A stretch of 46,086 nt of DNA from Bacteroidota bacterium (GTDB lineage: Bacteria; Bacteroidota; Ignavibacteria; Palsa-1295), in assembly GCA_030706385.1 (NCBI GenBank), contig JAUZOQ010000018.1:1-46086 (forward strand). The letters run 5' to 3'. Shown piece by piece: positions 1 through 8,056 of this stretch. The translations under genes were made by a program, and so were the position numbers. Position 1 is the first letter of the stretch. Every line of letters begins with the position of its first letter. The notes beneath the pieces were generated by a model. That model was not told where the DNA came from and made no database searches. It saw nothing but the letters and a program-made list of their open reading frames with translations.

Positions 1-304
1 CGAGCAGAGCGATGGCATCGTTCCATTCTTCCTTCGTCATCATCCATGTGAACAGCATGCCGTCCTCCAGAGTGCGGGTAACGGCATCATCATCAAATTG
101 TATATCGGATTTCTCAGCGATCCATACCTGAGCCCCACCGAGCGGTTCGATAAACGGCAGCTCATGCAGAGCAACGATCTTTTCCTTTTCGCTTACGATA
201 TCCTCGAACGCCTGGCGCAGCAACTGGGCTTGAGAGGTGTCGAAGTCGTATAGCCGGATTAACGGACAATCGGGAGATCCTTCGTGAATGTATTCCAGTT
301 TCAT
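1..304 (-). CDS. Hypothetical protein, 3' part cut by window edge
   Basis: An ATG at 302-304 opens a frame on the minus strand that stays open to base 1, about 101 codons, so the C-terminus lies outside the window. The protein begins MKLEYIHEGSPDCPLIRLYD and continues with a mostly polar, acidic sequence containing a short aromatic stretch (FTWMMTKEEW). No signal peptide or membrane segment is visible. I do not recognise a function. It begins 21 bases after livF on the same strand, so it may be the last gene of the gcvT-livG-livF unit. The uninterrupted frame and the plausible start support it as a real gene. Confidence 0.6.
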   Translation of the reverse strand, partial: MKLEYIHEGSPDCPLIRLYDFDTSQAQLLRQAFEDIVSEKEKIVALHELPFIEPLGGAQVWIAEKSDIQFDDDAVTRTLEDGMLFTWMMTKEEWNDAIALL

Positions 305-325
305 TATTGTTGTGAGAAATCTAGC

Positions 326-1036
326 TTATCCCGATCCCAAATATGCCTTCTTGACCTCTTCGTTCTCAGCCAGATCGCGGGCCTCGCCTTCGAGGACGAT
401 CTTTCCGGTTTCGATCACATAGCCTCGATGTGCGATGGCAAGAGCCATTCGGGCATTCTGCTCGACAAGGAGAACAGTCACTCCGAGATTCTTATTGATC
501 TCAACGATCTTTTCGAAGATCGTGCGGACAAGGATCGGTGCAATGCCGAGCGAAGGCTCATCCAGAAGAAGGAGACGAGGCTTCGACATGAGCGAGCGCC
601 CGATCGCTAGCATTTGCTGCTCGCCACCGCTCAGCGTTCCGCCGGCTTGTGAGATGCGCTCCTTCAGGCGTGGAAAAATATTGAAAACATAATCCAGATC
701 TTTCGAAATATTGGCATGGTCCTTCCGCAGATATGCTCCCATTTTTAGATTCTCCTGCACCGTAAGATTGGAGAAGATCATTCGGCCTTCGGGAGATTGG
801 GCTATGCCGCGCTTAACGATCTCATGTGCCGGGCAGGAAGTGATCTCTTCTCCGGCGATCTTAATACTTCCCGATTTGGATTTGATGAGTCCGGAAATGG
901 TGCGAAGAAGTGTTGTCTTTCCGGCACCGTTGGCGCCGATGAGAGTAACAATCGATTTATCCGGGACCGATAACGAGATACCTTTGATCGCTTTGATCTG
1001 TCCGTACGAAACTTGCAGGTCTTGTATTTCTAACAC
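326..1036 (-). CDS. livF: Branched-chain amino-acid ABC transporter ATPase LivF
   Basis: This is the cytoplasmic ATPase that, with LivG, powers LivHM-type import of branched-chain amino acids or related substrates. At 236 aa it has the family length. Walker A is GANGAGKTT (residues 34-42), the signature is LSGGEQQ (135-141) and Walker B is LLLLDEPSLG from about 155. The Q-loop region AQSPEGRMIF and the segment VRTIFEKIVEIN are typical of LivF rather than LivG. The start is GTG, with no clear Shine-Dalgarno sequence. It lies 48 bases after livG on the same strand. No livH, livM or binding-protein gene is present in the window, so the partners must be elsewhere or the pair serves another permease. 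Confidence 0.92.
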   Translation of the reverse strand: MLEIQDLQVSYGQIKAIKGISLSVPDKSIVTLIGANGAGKTTLLRTISGLIKSKSGSIKIAGEEITSCPAHEIVKRGIAQSPEGRMIFSNLTVQENLKMGAYLRKDHANISKDLDYVFNIFPRLKERISQAGGTLSGGEQQMLAIGRSLMSKPRLLLLDEPSLGIAPILVRTIFEKIVEINKNLGVTVLLVEQNARMALAIAHRGYVIETGKIVLEGEARDLAENEEVKKAYLGSG

Positions 1037-1084
1037 CCGTTATTTAGATAGTTGAATTGACAGTGGTGAATATTGCGCAGTGAT

Positions 1085-1849
1085 CTATTCTTCGACGCCT
1101 AAGTACGCTTCAATGACCTTCGGATCCGTACGGATCTCCAGTGGCGTTCCCTCGGCGATCTTGATACCATAATCGAGCACGAGAATGCGCTCGCAAACTC
1201 CCATGACGAGGCTCATATCGTGCTCAATGAGCAAAATGGCAATATTGAATTCGTCGCGGATCTGCTTGATCAGATTCATCAGATTATGCTTCTCCGTCGG
1301 ATTCATTCCGGCAGCGGGTTCATCCAGAAGCAGGAGCTTTGGCTGCGTGGCAAGCGCACGGACGATCTCCAGGCGCCGCTGATCGCCGTATGGCAAGCTC
1401 GTCGCAAGTTCGTCGCGCATTTCGCCAAGCTTAAAAAAATCCAGAAGTTCATCGATCTTTGCAGCGATAGCTTTTTCTTCTTTGTAAAAGCCGCCCAGGC
1501 GCATCAACGATCCGATCAATCTATTCTTCGAGCGCGGAGCAAATGAGACTCTGATGTTATCGAAAACGGTCATTCCCCGGAAGAGCCGAATGTTCTGGAA
1601 GGTACGTGAGATTCCGCATCGCGTGATCTCGTTCGGCTTCATGCCTCGAATGCTCTTACCTTGAAAGCGAACATCGCCTACCGTCGGAGAATACACTCCG
1701 GTGATCACGTTGAATACCGTCGTTTTGCCGGCGCCGTTCGGTCCGATCAGACCAATAAGATCATGCGGTTCGATATGGGCCTGCAGATTTCCCACAGCCG
1801 TCAGGCCGCCGAACCTCATTGTTACATCATTGATCTCCAGTCCCATCAT
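1085..1849 (-). CDS. livG: Branched-chain amino-acid ABC transporter ATPase LivG
   Basis: The second ATPase subunit of a LivFGHM-type importer, 254 aa. Walker A is GPNGAGKT (36-43), the signature is the LivG-type variant LPYGDQRR (152-159), and Walker B is LLLLDEPAAGMNP from about 172. The insert between Walker A and the signature (KNRLIGSLMRLGGF) and the C-terminal segment IEAYLGVEE are characteristic of LivG. Two adjacent Met codons begin the frame, and either could be the start. It lies 88 bases after gcvT and before livF, all on the minus strand. The permeases are absent from the window. Confidence 0.92.
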   Translation of the reverse strand: MMGLEINDVTMRFGGLTAVGNLQAHIEPHDLIGLIGPNGAGKTTVFNVITGVYSPTVGDVRFQGKSIRGMKPNEITRCGISRTFQNIRLFRGMTVFDNIRVSFAPRSKNRLIGSLMRLGGFYKEEKAIAAKIDELLDFFKLGEMRDELATSLPYGDQRRLEIVRALATQPKLLLLDEPAAGMNPTEKHNLMNLIKQIRDEFNIAILLIEHDMSLVMGVCERILVLDYGIKIAEGTPLEIRTDPKVIEAYLGVEE

Positions 1850-1937
1850 TAAAGAATTTTCGGAATATTCGATTCAGAAAAGAGATTTCTTCGGAAACGA
1901 GAAAAAGCTTCTACTCAGGATATTGATCGACACTCTC

Positions 1938-3053
1938 CTATTTTGTATGCGGTGCGACAAAAGGCGGCTTCACGATCTTTCCGATTACGCGTTTTCCCGG
2001 GCGGGTCTCGATCGTGATCTCCGTGCCTTCGGTACTTAGCGCAACAGGCACATATCCCAAGCCGATGGCTTTTCCTGTCATCGGAGAAATATTTCCGCTC
2101 GTCACTTCACCGATCTTCGCTCCGCTGGAATCGATAATGAGATGGCCATGCCGCGCAATAGCGCCTTTTTCCTCGATAATAAAACCGCAAAGCTTCCTCT
2201 TAATTCCAATTTCCTTTTGATTCTTCAGCGCATCGGCAGCAATGCACGGTGTTGCCTTGTTCAGCTTCGTTATCCAGCCGAGCCCTGCTTCCAGAGGGTT
2301 CGTTGTTTCATCGATATCATTTCCGTACAGGCAGTATCCCATTTCCAGGCGTAATGTATCCCTGGCGCCAAGACCGATCGGAGCAATTCCAAATTCCTTT
2401 CCTGCTTCAAAGATCGCATCCCAGACTTTTGAGGCTATTGCAGGCTCGCTCGTAAAATAAATTTCTATTCCTGTTTCGCCGGTATAGCCGGTTCGGGAAA
2501 TGATGGCATCAACTCCGGCGATCTTGCCTTGAGCAAAACTATAATACGGGATTTCCGCCAGTTTCACATCGGTGAGCTTCTGCATCGTCTGAAGTGATTT
2601 CGCTCCCTGAATTGCAAGCAGGGCTGTCGCATCGGAATCGTTACGAAGCGTAACATTGTAATTCGCTGCCTGCGTCGTAAAATGCGCCCAGTCCTTCGGC
2701 TGTGTGCCGGCGTTAACGACGGCCATGTAGTGATCAGGCGCTAGCATATAGATCAGCAGATCATCGATGATCCCGCCGCTGGAAAGCGGCATGGCGCTAT
2801 ACTGCGCCTTGCCCGGAGTCAGCGCAGCAACGTCGTTCACAGAGATATATTGAAGAAATTTTTGCGCATCGGGACCGGTAATATCGAACTCGCCCATGTG
2901 CGATACATCGAAGACTCCGACACCTCCTTCGCGGACGATCTTGTGCTCGGCTATGATACCCGAAGGATATTGCACCGGCATTTCATAACCGCCGAACTCT
3001 ACGATCTTTGCCCCAAGGGCAACGTGTTTATCAAAAAAAGGTGTACGCTTCAC
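1938..3053 (-). CDS. gcvT: Aminomethyltransferase, glycine cleavage T protein
   Basis: T protein of the glycine cleavage system. It transfers the methylene carbon from aminomethyl-lipoyl H protein to tetrahydrofolate and releases ammonia in the cytoplasm. At 371 aa it has the usual length. N-terminal motifs [14 protein letters not shown] and [10 protein letters not shown] (about 47-56) and the catalytic-region motif GGIIDDL (93-99) are present. [12 protein letters not shown] and [20 protein letters not shown] follow, then a C-terminal barrel domain with [19 protein letters not shown]. The start is GTG without a clear ribosome-binding site. The gene heads the gcvT-livG-livF group. gcvH and gcvP are not in the window. 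Confidence 0.95.
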   Translation of the reverse strand: MKRTPFFDKHVALGAKIVEFGGYEMPVQYPSGIIAEHKIVREGGVGVFDVSHMGEFDITGPDAQKFLQYISVNDVAALTPGKAQYSAMPLSSGGIIDDLLIYMLAPDHYMAVVNAGTQPKDWAHFTTQAANYNVTLRNDSDATALLAIQGAKSLQTMQKLTDVKLAEIPYYSFAQGKIAGVDAIISRTGYTGETGIEIYFTSEPAIASKVWDAIFEAGKEFGIAPIGLGARDTLRLEMGYCLYGNDIDETTNPLEAGLGWITKLNKATPCIAADALKNQKEIGIKRKLCGFIIEEKGAIARHGHLIIDSSGAKIGEVTSGNISPMTGKAIGLGYVPVALSTEGTEITIETRPGKRVIGKIVKPPFVAPHTK

Positions 3054-3191
3054 GGAGTGATTATTACTTGCAATCGTTAAACTGCAAAAATACGAAGAAT
3101 AGAGGCTTAGAAAGGAGATTACGCGAATTCCGAAGTGTGCGCGTTCAATGATTACGAAATGAAACTCAGCTTTCTTTGTTGTAGTATGCTC

Positions 3192-3971
3192 ATGGCAAAG
3201 AACCGGAATCCTATTCGTTATTTCGGCAGGAAAATTGCCAATTTTCTGCGCGAATTCGGAGAGATCTCCCGCTTACTCGGAAGAACGTTCTCCTTCATTC
3301 CCCGCCTTGGCCGCGACCGCATCCTTCTGTTCAATCAGATGGAGCATATCGGCACGAACTCACTTCCACTGGTGATCGTCATCGGATTTTTTACGGGCAT
3401 GGTCAGCGCCTGGCAGGCAGCCTATCAGTTCAAGGGTTTGATCACGTTCAGCCTTATCGGATCAGCAGTGAGCCGCGCGATCTTCATCGAGTTAGGCCCC
3501 GTGCTGACGGCGATTGTCATCGCCGGAAGAGTCGGCGCTTCGATCGCTGCCGAACTTGGCACGATGCAGGTGACCGAGCAGATCGACGCACTGGAAAGCC
3601 TGGGGATCAGCCCCGTTCGCTATCTCTCGACTCCGCGCGTGCTGGCAGCAACGATGATGATGCCGATCCTGACGATCTTCGCCAATATTATTGCGCTTTT
3701 CGGAGCTTTCATTGTTGCCAATTTTTTCCTTGATATCAGCCACAAAGTTTTCTTCGATAGCGTGAAGCGTTTCTTTCACCTGAAGGATATTTTCAGCGGC
3801 CTGTTCAAATCTGTCTTCTTCGGCGGCGTCACGGCTCTGATCGGCGTCCACGTAGGATTGAAGACCGGCGGCGGAGCCGAAGGTGTCGGAAAATCGAGTA
3901 TCCGTGCATTCGTGCTTTCGGCCGCAATGGTGCTGATCCTTGATTATATTTTATGGACGATCATCTTTTAA
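3192..3971 (+). CDS. mlaE: MlaE-type lipid ABC transporter permease
   Basis: Inner-membrane permease of an Mla-type phospholipid transporter that maintains outer-membrane lipid asymmetry. The diagnostic MlaE segment EQIDALESLGISPVRYLSTP is present, followed by repeated hydrophobic helices and a C-terminal helix ending LDYILWTIIF. The frame opens at a GTG at 3135. I place the start at the ATG at 3192 (MAKNRNPIRY), because the intervening residues are unlike the family and an AGGAG at about 3113-3117 is too far from the GTG. An ATPase of the same system follows after 6 bases. No MCE-domain (MlaD) or MlaB/C gene is present in the window, which is unusual for a canonical mla operon. Confidence 0.88.
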   Translation: MAKNRNPIRYFGRKIANFLREFGEISRLLGRTFSFIPRLGRDRILLFNQMEHIGTNSLPLVIVIGFFTGMVSAWQAAYQFKGLITFSLIGSAVSRAIFIELGPVLTAIVIAGRVGASIAAELGTMQVTEQIDALESLGISPVRYLSTPRVLAATMMMPILTIFANIIALFGAFIVANFFLDISHKVFFDSVKRFFHLKDIFSGLFKSVFFGGVTALIGVHVGLKTGGGAEGVGKSSIRAFVLSAAMVLILDYILWTIIF

Positions 3972-3977
3972 CACCTC

Positions 3978-4706
3978 GTGATTGAAATAACCGATCTCCG
4001 AAAATCTTTCGATAGCAATGATGTCCTTCGTGGGATCGATATCACGATCCACGATGGTGAGACTGTTGCCATCATCGGAGAATCGGGCTGCGGCAAAAGT
4101 GTTTTACTCAAGCATATCATCGGCTTGATGCATCCCGATTCGGGGACGGTAACAGTCGATGGCATCTCCATTCCGGATGCGAAAGAAGAAGTGCTTTATG
4201 CGCTTCGCAGGCGGATCGGATTTCTGTTTCAGAGTGCGGCATTGTTCGATTCAATGACCGTGTATGAGAATGTCGTCCTCGGATTATGGGAAGCAGGCGA
4301 GCGCGATGAGGATAAACTGCGCGAGATAGCAACGGAAAAGCTGGGCCTTGTGGGGCTCAGGGGAATCCTGGATTCCAAGCCTTCCTCGCTCTCCGGAGGA
4401 ATGAAGAAACGAGTCGGGCTTGCACGAGCACTTGCCATGCAGCCGCAATATATGTTCTACGACGAACCTACGACGGGCCTTGATCCGGTGACAAGCGATC
4501 AGATCGACTTCCTTATTCTCAGCCTCACCGAACGGCTTTCCACGACGAATCTCATTGTCACGCATGACCTTTTCACGGTCAATCGTATCGCCAAACGCGT
4601 AATCTACCTGAACAAAGGGCTTATTTTTTTCGACGGAACGCCGCAAGAACTCATGCAATCGAGCGACCGGCAAGTAATGCAGTTCGTCGAGCGATTCGTC
4701 CGGTAG
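3978..4706 (+). CDS. mlaF: MlaF-type lipid ABC transporter ATPase
   Basis: ATPase partner of the preceding MlaE permease, 242 aa and cytoplasmic. Walker A is GESGCGKS (34-41), the signature is LSGGMKKR (138-145, the Mla/Ttg2-type variant) and Walker B is MFYDEPTTGLDP (159-170). The downstream LIVTHDLFTVNRIAKRVIYL is typical of MlaF. The start is GTG, 6 bases after the mlaE stop, which suggests translational coupling. The gene ends just before a strong bidirectional terminator facing the minus-strand cluster. Confidence 0.92.
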   Translation: MIEITDLRKSFDSNDVLRGIDITIHDGETVAIIGESGCGKSVLLKHIIGLMHPDSGTVTVDGISIPDAKEEVLYALRRRIGFLFQSAALFDSMTVYENVVLGLWEAGERDEDKLREIATEKLGLVGLRGILDSKPSSLSGGMKKRVGLARALAMQPQYMFYDEPTTGLDPVTSDQIDFLILSLTERLSTTNLIVTHDLFTVNRIAKRVIYLNKGLIFFDGTPQELMQSSDRQVMQFVERFVR

Positions 4707-4726
4707 AGACTCAGAACGTCAGACAT

Positions 4727-4759
4727 AAAAAAACGCGCTCTTTGGAAGCGCGTTTTTTT
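4727..4759. terminator. Bidirectional rho-independent terminator
   Basis: Seven A, then the stem ACGCGCT, loop CTTTGGA, the stem AGCGCGT, then seven T. The A and T tracts extend the stem, so the structure works on both strands. It lies between convergent mlaF (stop at 4706) and the 478-aa barrel gene (last base 4779) and probably ends both transcripts. Confidence 0.88.
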
Positions 4760-4778
4760 ACAATTAATATTCTGTGAA

Positions 4779-6215
4779 TTAGAAATTCAATTTCAGCACC
4801 GGTGTGATAATGAAGAAGTCTGTCTGTTCCCACTTCTTCGGATCACGGAAGACGACGGCAGCATACTTAACTTCAAGATTTAGCCAAGTGAAAATTCTCA
4901 CGAAGCCATCGGCAAGGAGTTCGTTGCAATACTGCAAGCTCATACCGTAATCATATCCGCCTTCGGAAGGATGATTAAATCCGATCTTGATCAACGGATC
5001 GAATTGCGAGAAGCTTCCGGCATCGACGAGATCGACATTTGTCGAAGGTATTCCCGACTTCGTACCGACTGTCACGGCATTGACCCGGTGTGTTCCGCCG
5101 CCAAGCTGAATATAGGCGCCGCGTAAGCCTTCGGCAAATGCGTACTGGACCCACAAGTGGCCCGACAATCCGAGATAAAAGAGGCTATCTTTCGCTACAC
5201 CGTTGATCGTACCATGATAGCTGGTGCGATACCGATTGAATTGGCTGGTATCCGCTGCGCGCTGCGAGAACGTGCTCGTCGAAGGAGTGAATGCATCGAA
5301 GAACTCGCCACCCAATGAAAGCCTTCCGGATTTCTTGCTGCTAAAGACATCGAGCATCTGATCGATCTGTGCCTGGAAACCTTGTGTTCCTTCGAGTTTC
5401 CGTTCCTTGATCTTCAATCCGCCTGCAACGACGAACGGTGTGAGTCCTGCTTCGCCGAGCGGGAAATCCAATCCGATGCGAACGTCCGTCATTTCCTTGT
5501 GGATGATTCCAACGACACCGACATTACCCTGCATCCAGAACGGCCATCCGAGATAGTCATACCCGACATTCATTCCGAAGCCAAAGCCCGATTTGAAAAC
5601 GATATCGCCTCCAAAAATTGATGCCGAAATATTTGCATACTGAATGCGCTGCTGCTCCTGCTCCGAAGAGAGCATCGTATACTCATAATCAGCGCGGTTA
5701 TTGATCTTATTATAGAGGTCTTCGCCAAGGATGCGCTTGATCTGCGGAGTGCCATAGACTCCGATGGATTCGATCACGATCTTCAAGAGATCCATTTGGT
5801 TATTAAGCTCGCCTTCGATCTTTGTCGGAGGTTTCTGCGTAACAACAAGATCGGCATTCGAACTCGGTGAAATATTCTTACCGGCCTTACGCAATGCAGA
5901 GATCACGCGTGAGCGCACGCTGCGATCGGTAACGATCCATTGAATAAGCTCGCTCTGGCGTGCTGTATCGATCGATTCGATCGCCGAGAGGATGCTCTTC
6001 AGTGCACGGCTTTCTTCCTGCGCATTCTTCAACTCTTCACTCCAGTTGACTTGCGGTGTATTCCCCTGTGTCTGCGGGTTCGCTGTCGTGCCGGTTCCGG
6101 TCGTCGGTTGTGCGTTCAGCCTTGCTCCGGCGAACGATACGCTCAGGACAAGGACAAACGCTGCCAATACCTTCCATGCTCTTGCCACTGGAAATTTTTT
6201 CGGTGTAGTGTACAT
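4779..6215 (-). CDS. Exported outer-membrane beta-barrel protein, paralogue of its upstream neighbour
   Basis: 478 aa, function not recognised. It has a signal peptide (positive start, hydrophobic core about 16-30, cleavage near LNA-Q). Next comes a Gln/Thr-rich linker and a helical region with the motif IQWIVTDR...ISALRK (about 91-110). The second half consists of alternating amphipathic strands with GWPFW (223-227) and VRIGLDFPL (245-253). It ends in aromatic-rich strands FFIITPVLKLNF, with the C-terminal Phe expected of an outer-membrane barrel. The TDR motif, the PFW and FPL blocks and the C-terminus all match the 580-aa protein encoded 22 bases upstream, so the two are tandem paralogues. 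It is the last gene before a terminator, in a unit led by the GldM-like gene. It could be an outer-membrane partner of that protein; this is inference. Confidence 0.8.
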   Translation of the reverse strand: MYTTPKKFPVARAWKVLAAFVLVLSVSFAGARLNAQPTTGTGTTANPQTQGNTPQVNWSEELKNAQEESRALKSILSAIESIDTARQSELIQWIVTDRSVRSRVISALRKAGKNISPSSNADLVVTQKPPTKIEGELNNQMDLLKIVIESIGVYGTPQIKRILGEDLYNKINNRADYEYTMLSSEQEQQRIQYANISASIFGGDIVFKSGFGFGMNVGYDYLGWPFWMQGNVGVVGIIHKEMTDVRIGLDFPLGEAGLTPFVVAGGLKIKERKLEGTQGFQAQIDQMLDVFSSKKSGRLSLGGEFFDAFTPSTSTFSQRAADTSQFNRYRTSYHGTINGVAKDSLFYLGLSGHLWVQYAFAEGLRGAYIQLGGGTHRVNAVTVGTKSGIPSTNVDLVDAGSFSQFDPLIKIGFNHPSEGGYDYGMSLQYCNELLADGFVRIFTWLNLEVKYAAVVFRDPKKWEQTDFFIITPVLKLNF

Positions 6216-6237
6216 AAACTTTCTTTGGTATTGAGTT

Positions 6238-7980
6238 TTAGAAATAAAAACGAGGAGTGATCAGGAAGAATGAGCTGGGCTCCCAAGGTTTTGCATCGCG
6301 AATGATCGGAGCAGAATAGCTCATCTCGATTCGCAGGCGGTCTTCGATCAGCTCGATCCATCCTCCGAAAGTAAAGAGATGGTCGTATGCTGCGCTAAGT
6401 CCGAATTTCGACGACTGGTGGTTAACGTAGTCGATCTCCATGTGAGGCGATACAGTGTTCGATACCTTCGCAAGATCCTGGATCTTATCGGCCTGATCGG
6501 CAGCAAAAAGTGCATGGCCGCCGTTTTTGCGCGGATCGGTATAGTCGTATCCGTTGCCTTTGGGAATCATGGATTGATAGACGTTATCAATACCGAAGCC
6601 TACCGATACTTGCAGGAAATTATTCAAGTTGAGCTGAACGATCGTCGGAATATAGAGCTGCATGATAAGCGCTTCTCTATAGAATGTTTGTCCCGGTTTG
6701 ATCGCAATACTCGCTCCATCGAGCGCAACTGCCGATGTGGCAGCACCATTATAGATGATGCTCGAATTGCTTCCTTGTCCCGGAGGCATGAGCGAGAACT
6801 TGAAGGCAAGAGGAAGATTGAATCCGCTGAAGAAATCGATACCTGCAAAGTATGCATCGACCGATCCTCCGAATGTTCCGGAGAGCTGGCGTGCCTTGAA
6901 GGTCAGGAAGTCGCTATTACCAAGATCGAGCGGGAAGACGAGGCCGAGCTTGACGTTGCTTTCAGCACCGATCTGATTTTTCAGATTCAGCCAGAACCGG
7001 CCGACTCCGCTTGACCAGAACGGCAAGCCAACTTCTTTGTTGCCAAGCTCAAGTTCAACTCCCAATTTTTTTGAAGCGTTTACGCGAAGATCGGAAATCG
7101 ATATATCAAAGATCCTTTCGTAGCGTGAAGCGCGAATATCCGAGCGCATCCCTTTGATCGAATTCGGATCGTCGGGAAGTGCCGTTGTCGATTCCGGATC
7201 GATCGGAGTCTTTATAGAATCAGCATTGACATCGACGGGAAGTTCAAAAGCTTCATCGGATGTCGGCAGGCCGTAGAATGCACGCTGCTCATCGAGTACG
7301 GCACGCTTGGAATAGAACTGATCAAAAAGCTTGCTGAAGATATAGCGCATCTTCGTATCTTTGACCAACTGGCTGCCATGCGGCACGATTTCGCCGGGAA
7401 TTTCGACGTTATCGCCTTGTATGGTATTGATATTCTCAAGCAATGCAGTGTTGCTGCGATGGAGAAGACGAACGACCGTCTTACCCTGGAAGGCTCTCTT
7501 TGCCTTGGTGCCACCGGCCTCTTCATCTCCGAAGAGTCCTAATCCGCTCTTGCTTTTTGTTTTCTTCTTTTCAAGGATCTCTCCATCGAGCAGAATGTGA
7601 AAGGGTTCGACTCTATCGTTGCCGATCGGAGCACAGAAAAGATAGATATCATCGATCCGGTATTCATCGGGCTTGACGCCGAACGGATCCTTTTGAAGGG
7701 CTTCCTTGATCTGATCGAAGAGCTCACGATCGGTGATATGCCATTTAATGACATTGGTGAAGGTATATGAATCGCCATAGGGATCCAGCAAACTCAGCTC
7801 CCGATAGGCCTTGTCGTTTTGTTTTTGGATCGCCTTAACCGTATCGACGATCGGTTGGGAAAAAACGGGCTGCGAAGCGAGGAGGAACGCAAGAGTCAGA
7901 ATGAAGGCTGCGGTAAAATGCCCGCTTCCCTTCCATGCTCTTTGTCCGGCTCCATCTCTTTGCTTTAAAGTATTTTTCAT
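6238..7980 (-). CDS. Exported outer-membrane beta-barrel protein with N-terminal periplasmic module
   Basis: 580 aa, function not recognised. A long N-region precedes the signal-peptide core (about 22-40, cleavage near FSQ-P). A periplasmic module follows with VIKWHITDRELFDQIKEALQ (about 77-96) and a basic KKKTKSKS stretch (about 138-145). A linker of roughly 100 residues absent from the paralogue comes next. From about residue 290 the sequence is strand-rich: GLPFW (318-322), VKLGLVFPL (343-351), and the last strand FFLITPRFYF with terminal Phe. It lies between the GldM-like gene (76-base gap) and its shorter paralogue (22-base gap), all on the minus strand. I considered GldN/PorN because of the position after a GldM-like gene, but the characteristic GldN motifs are not visible and a barrel is not expected there. 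Confidence 0.8.
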   Translation of the reverse strand: MKNTLKQRDGAGQRAWKGSGHFTAAFILTLAFLLASQPVFSQPIVDTVKAIQKQNDKAYRELSLLDPYGDSYTFTNVIKWHITDRELFDQIKEALQKDPFGVKPDEYRIDDIYLFCAPIGNDRVEPFHILLDGEILEKKKTKSKSGLGLFGDEEAGGTKAKRAFQGKTVVRLLHRSNTALLENINTIQGDNVEIPGEIVPHGSQLVKDTKMRYIFSKLFDQFYSKRAVLDEQRAFYGLPTSDEAFELPVDVNADSIKTPIDPESTTALPDDPNSIKGMRSDIRASRYERIFDISISDLRVNASKKLGVELELGNKEVGLPFWSSGVGRFWLNLKNQIGAESNVKLGLVFPLDLGNSDFLTFKARQLSGTFGGSVDAYFAGIDFFSGFNLPLAFKFSLMPPGQGSNSSIIYNGAATSAVALDGASIAIKPGQTFYREALIMQLYIPTIVQLNLNNFLQVSVGFGIDNVYQSMIPKGNGYDYTDPRKNGGHALFAADQADKIQDLAKVSNTVSPHMEIDYVNHQSSKFGLSAAYDHLFTFGGWIELIEDRLRIEMSYSAPIIRDAKPWEPSSFFLITPRFYF

Positions 7981-8056
7981 ATGTGAGATCAGCTCTTAAG
8001 ATATTTGAAAGAAATTCCCAAATTCATGTTCCGGCCCATCGCGTTTCAACGCTGCA

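Noticed and set aside
6379-7014. Long plus-strand frame of 211 aa antisense to the 580-aa barrel gene
   Set aside because: It overlaps a gene with clear signal peptide and barrel terminus, is rich in Arg and Cys, and has no recognisable motif. It is a shadow frame.
6238-7980. Assignment of the 580-aa protein as GldN/PorN
   Set aside because: Position after a GldM-like gene is suggestive, but the GldN motifs are not visible and the protein ends in a beta-barrel, which GldN does not have.
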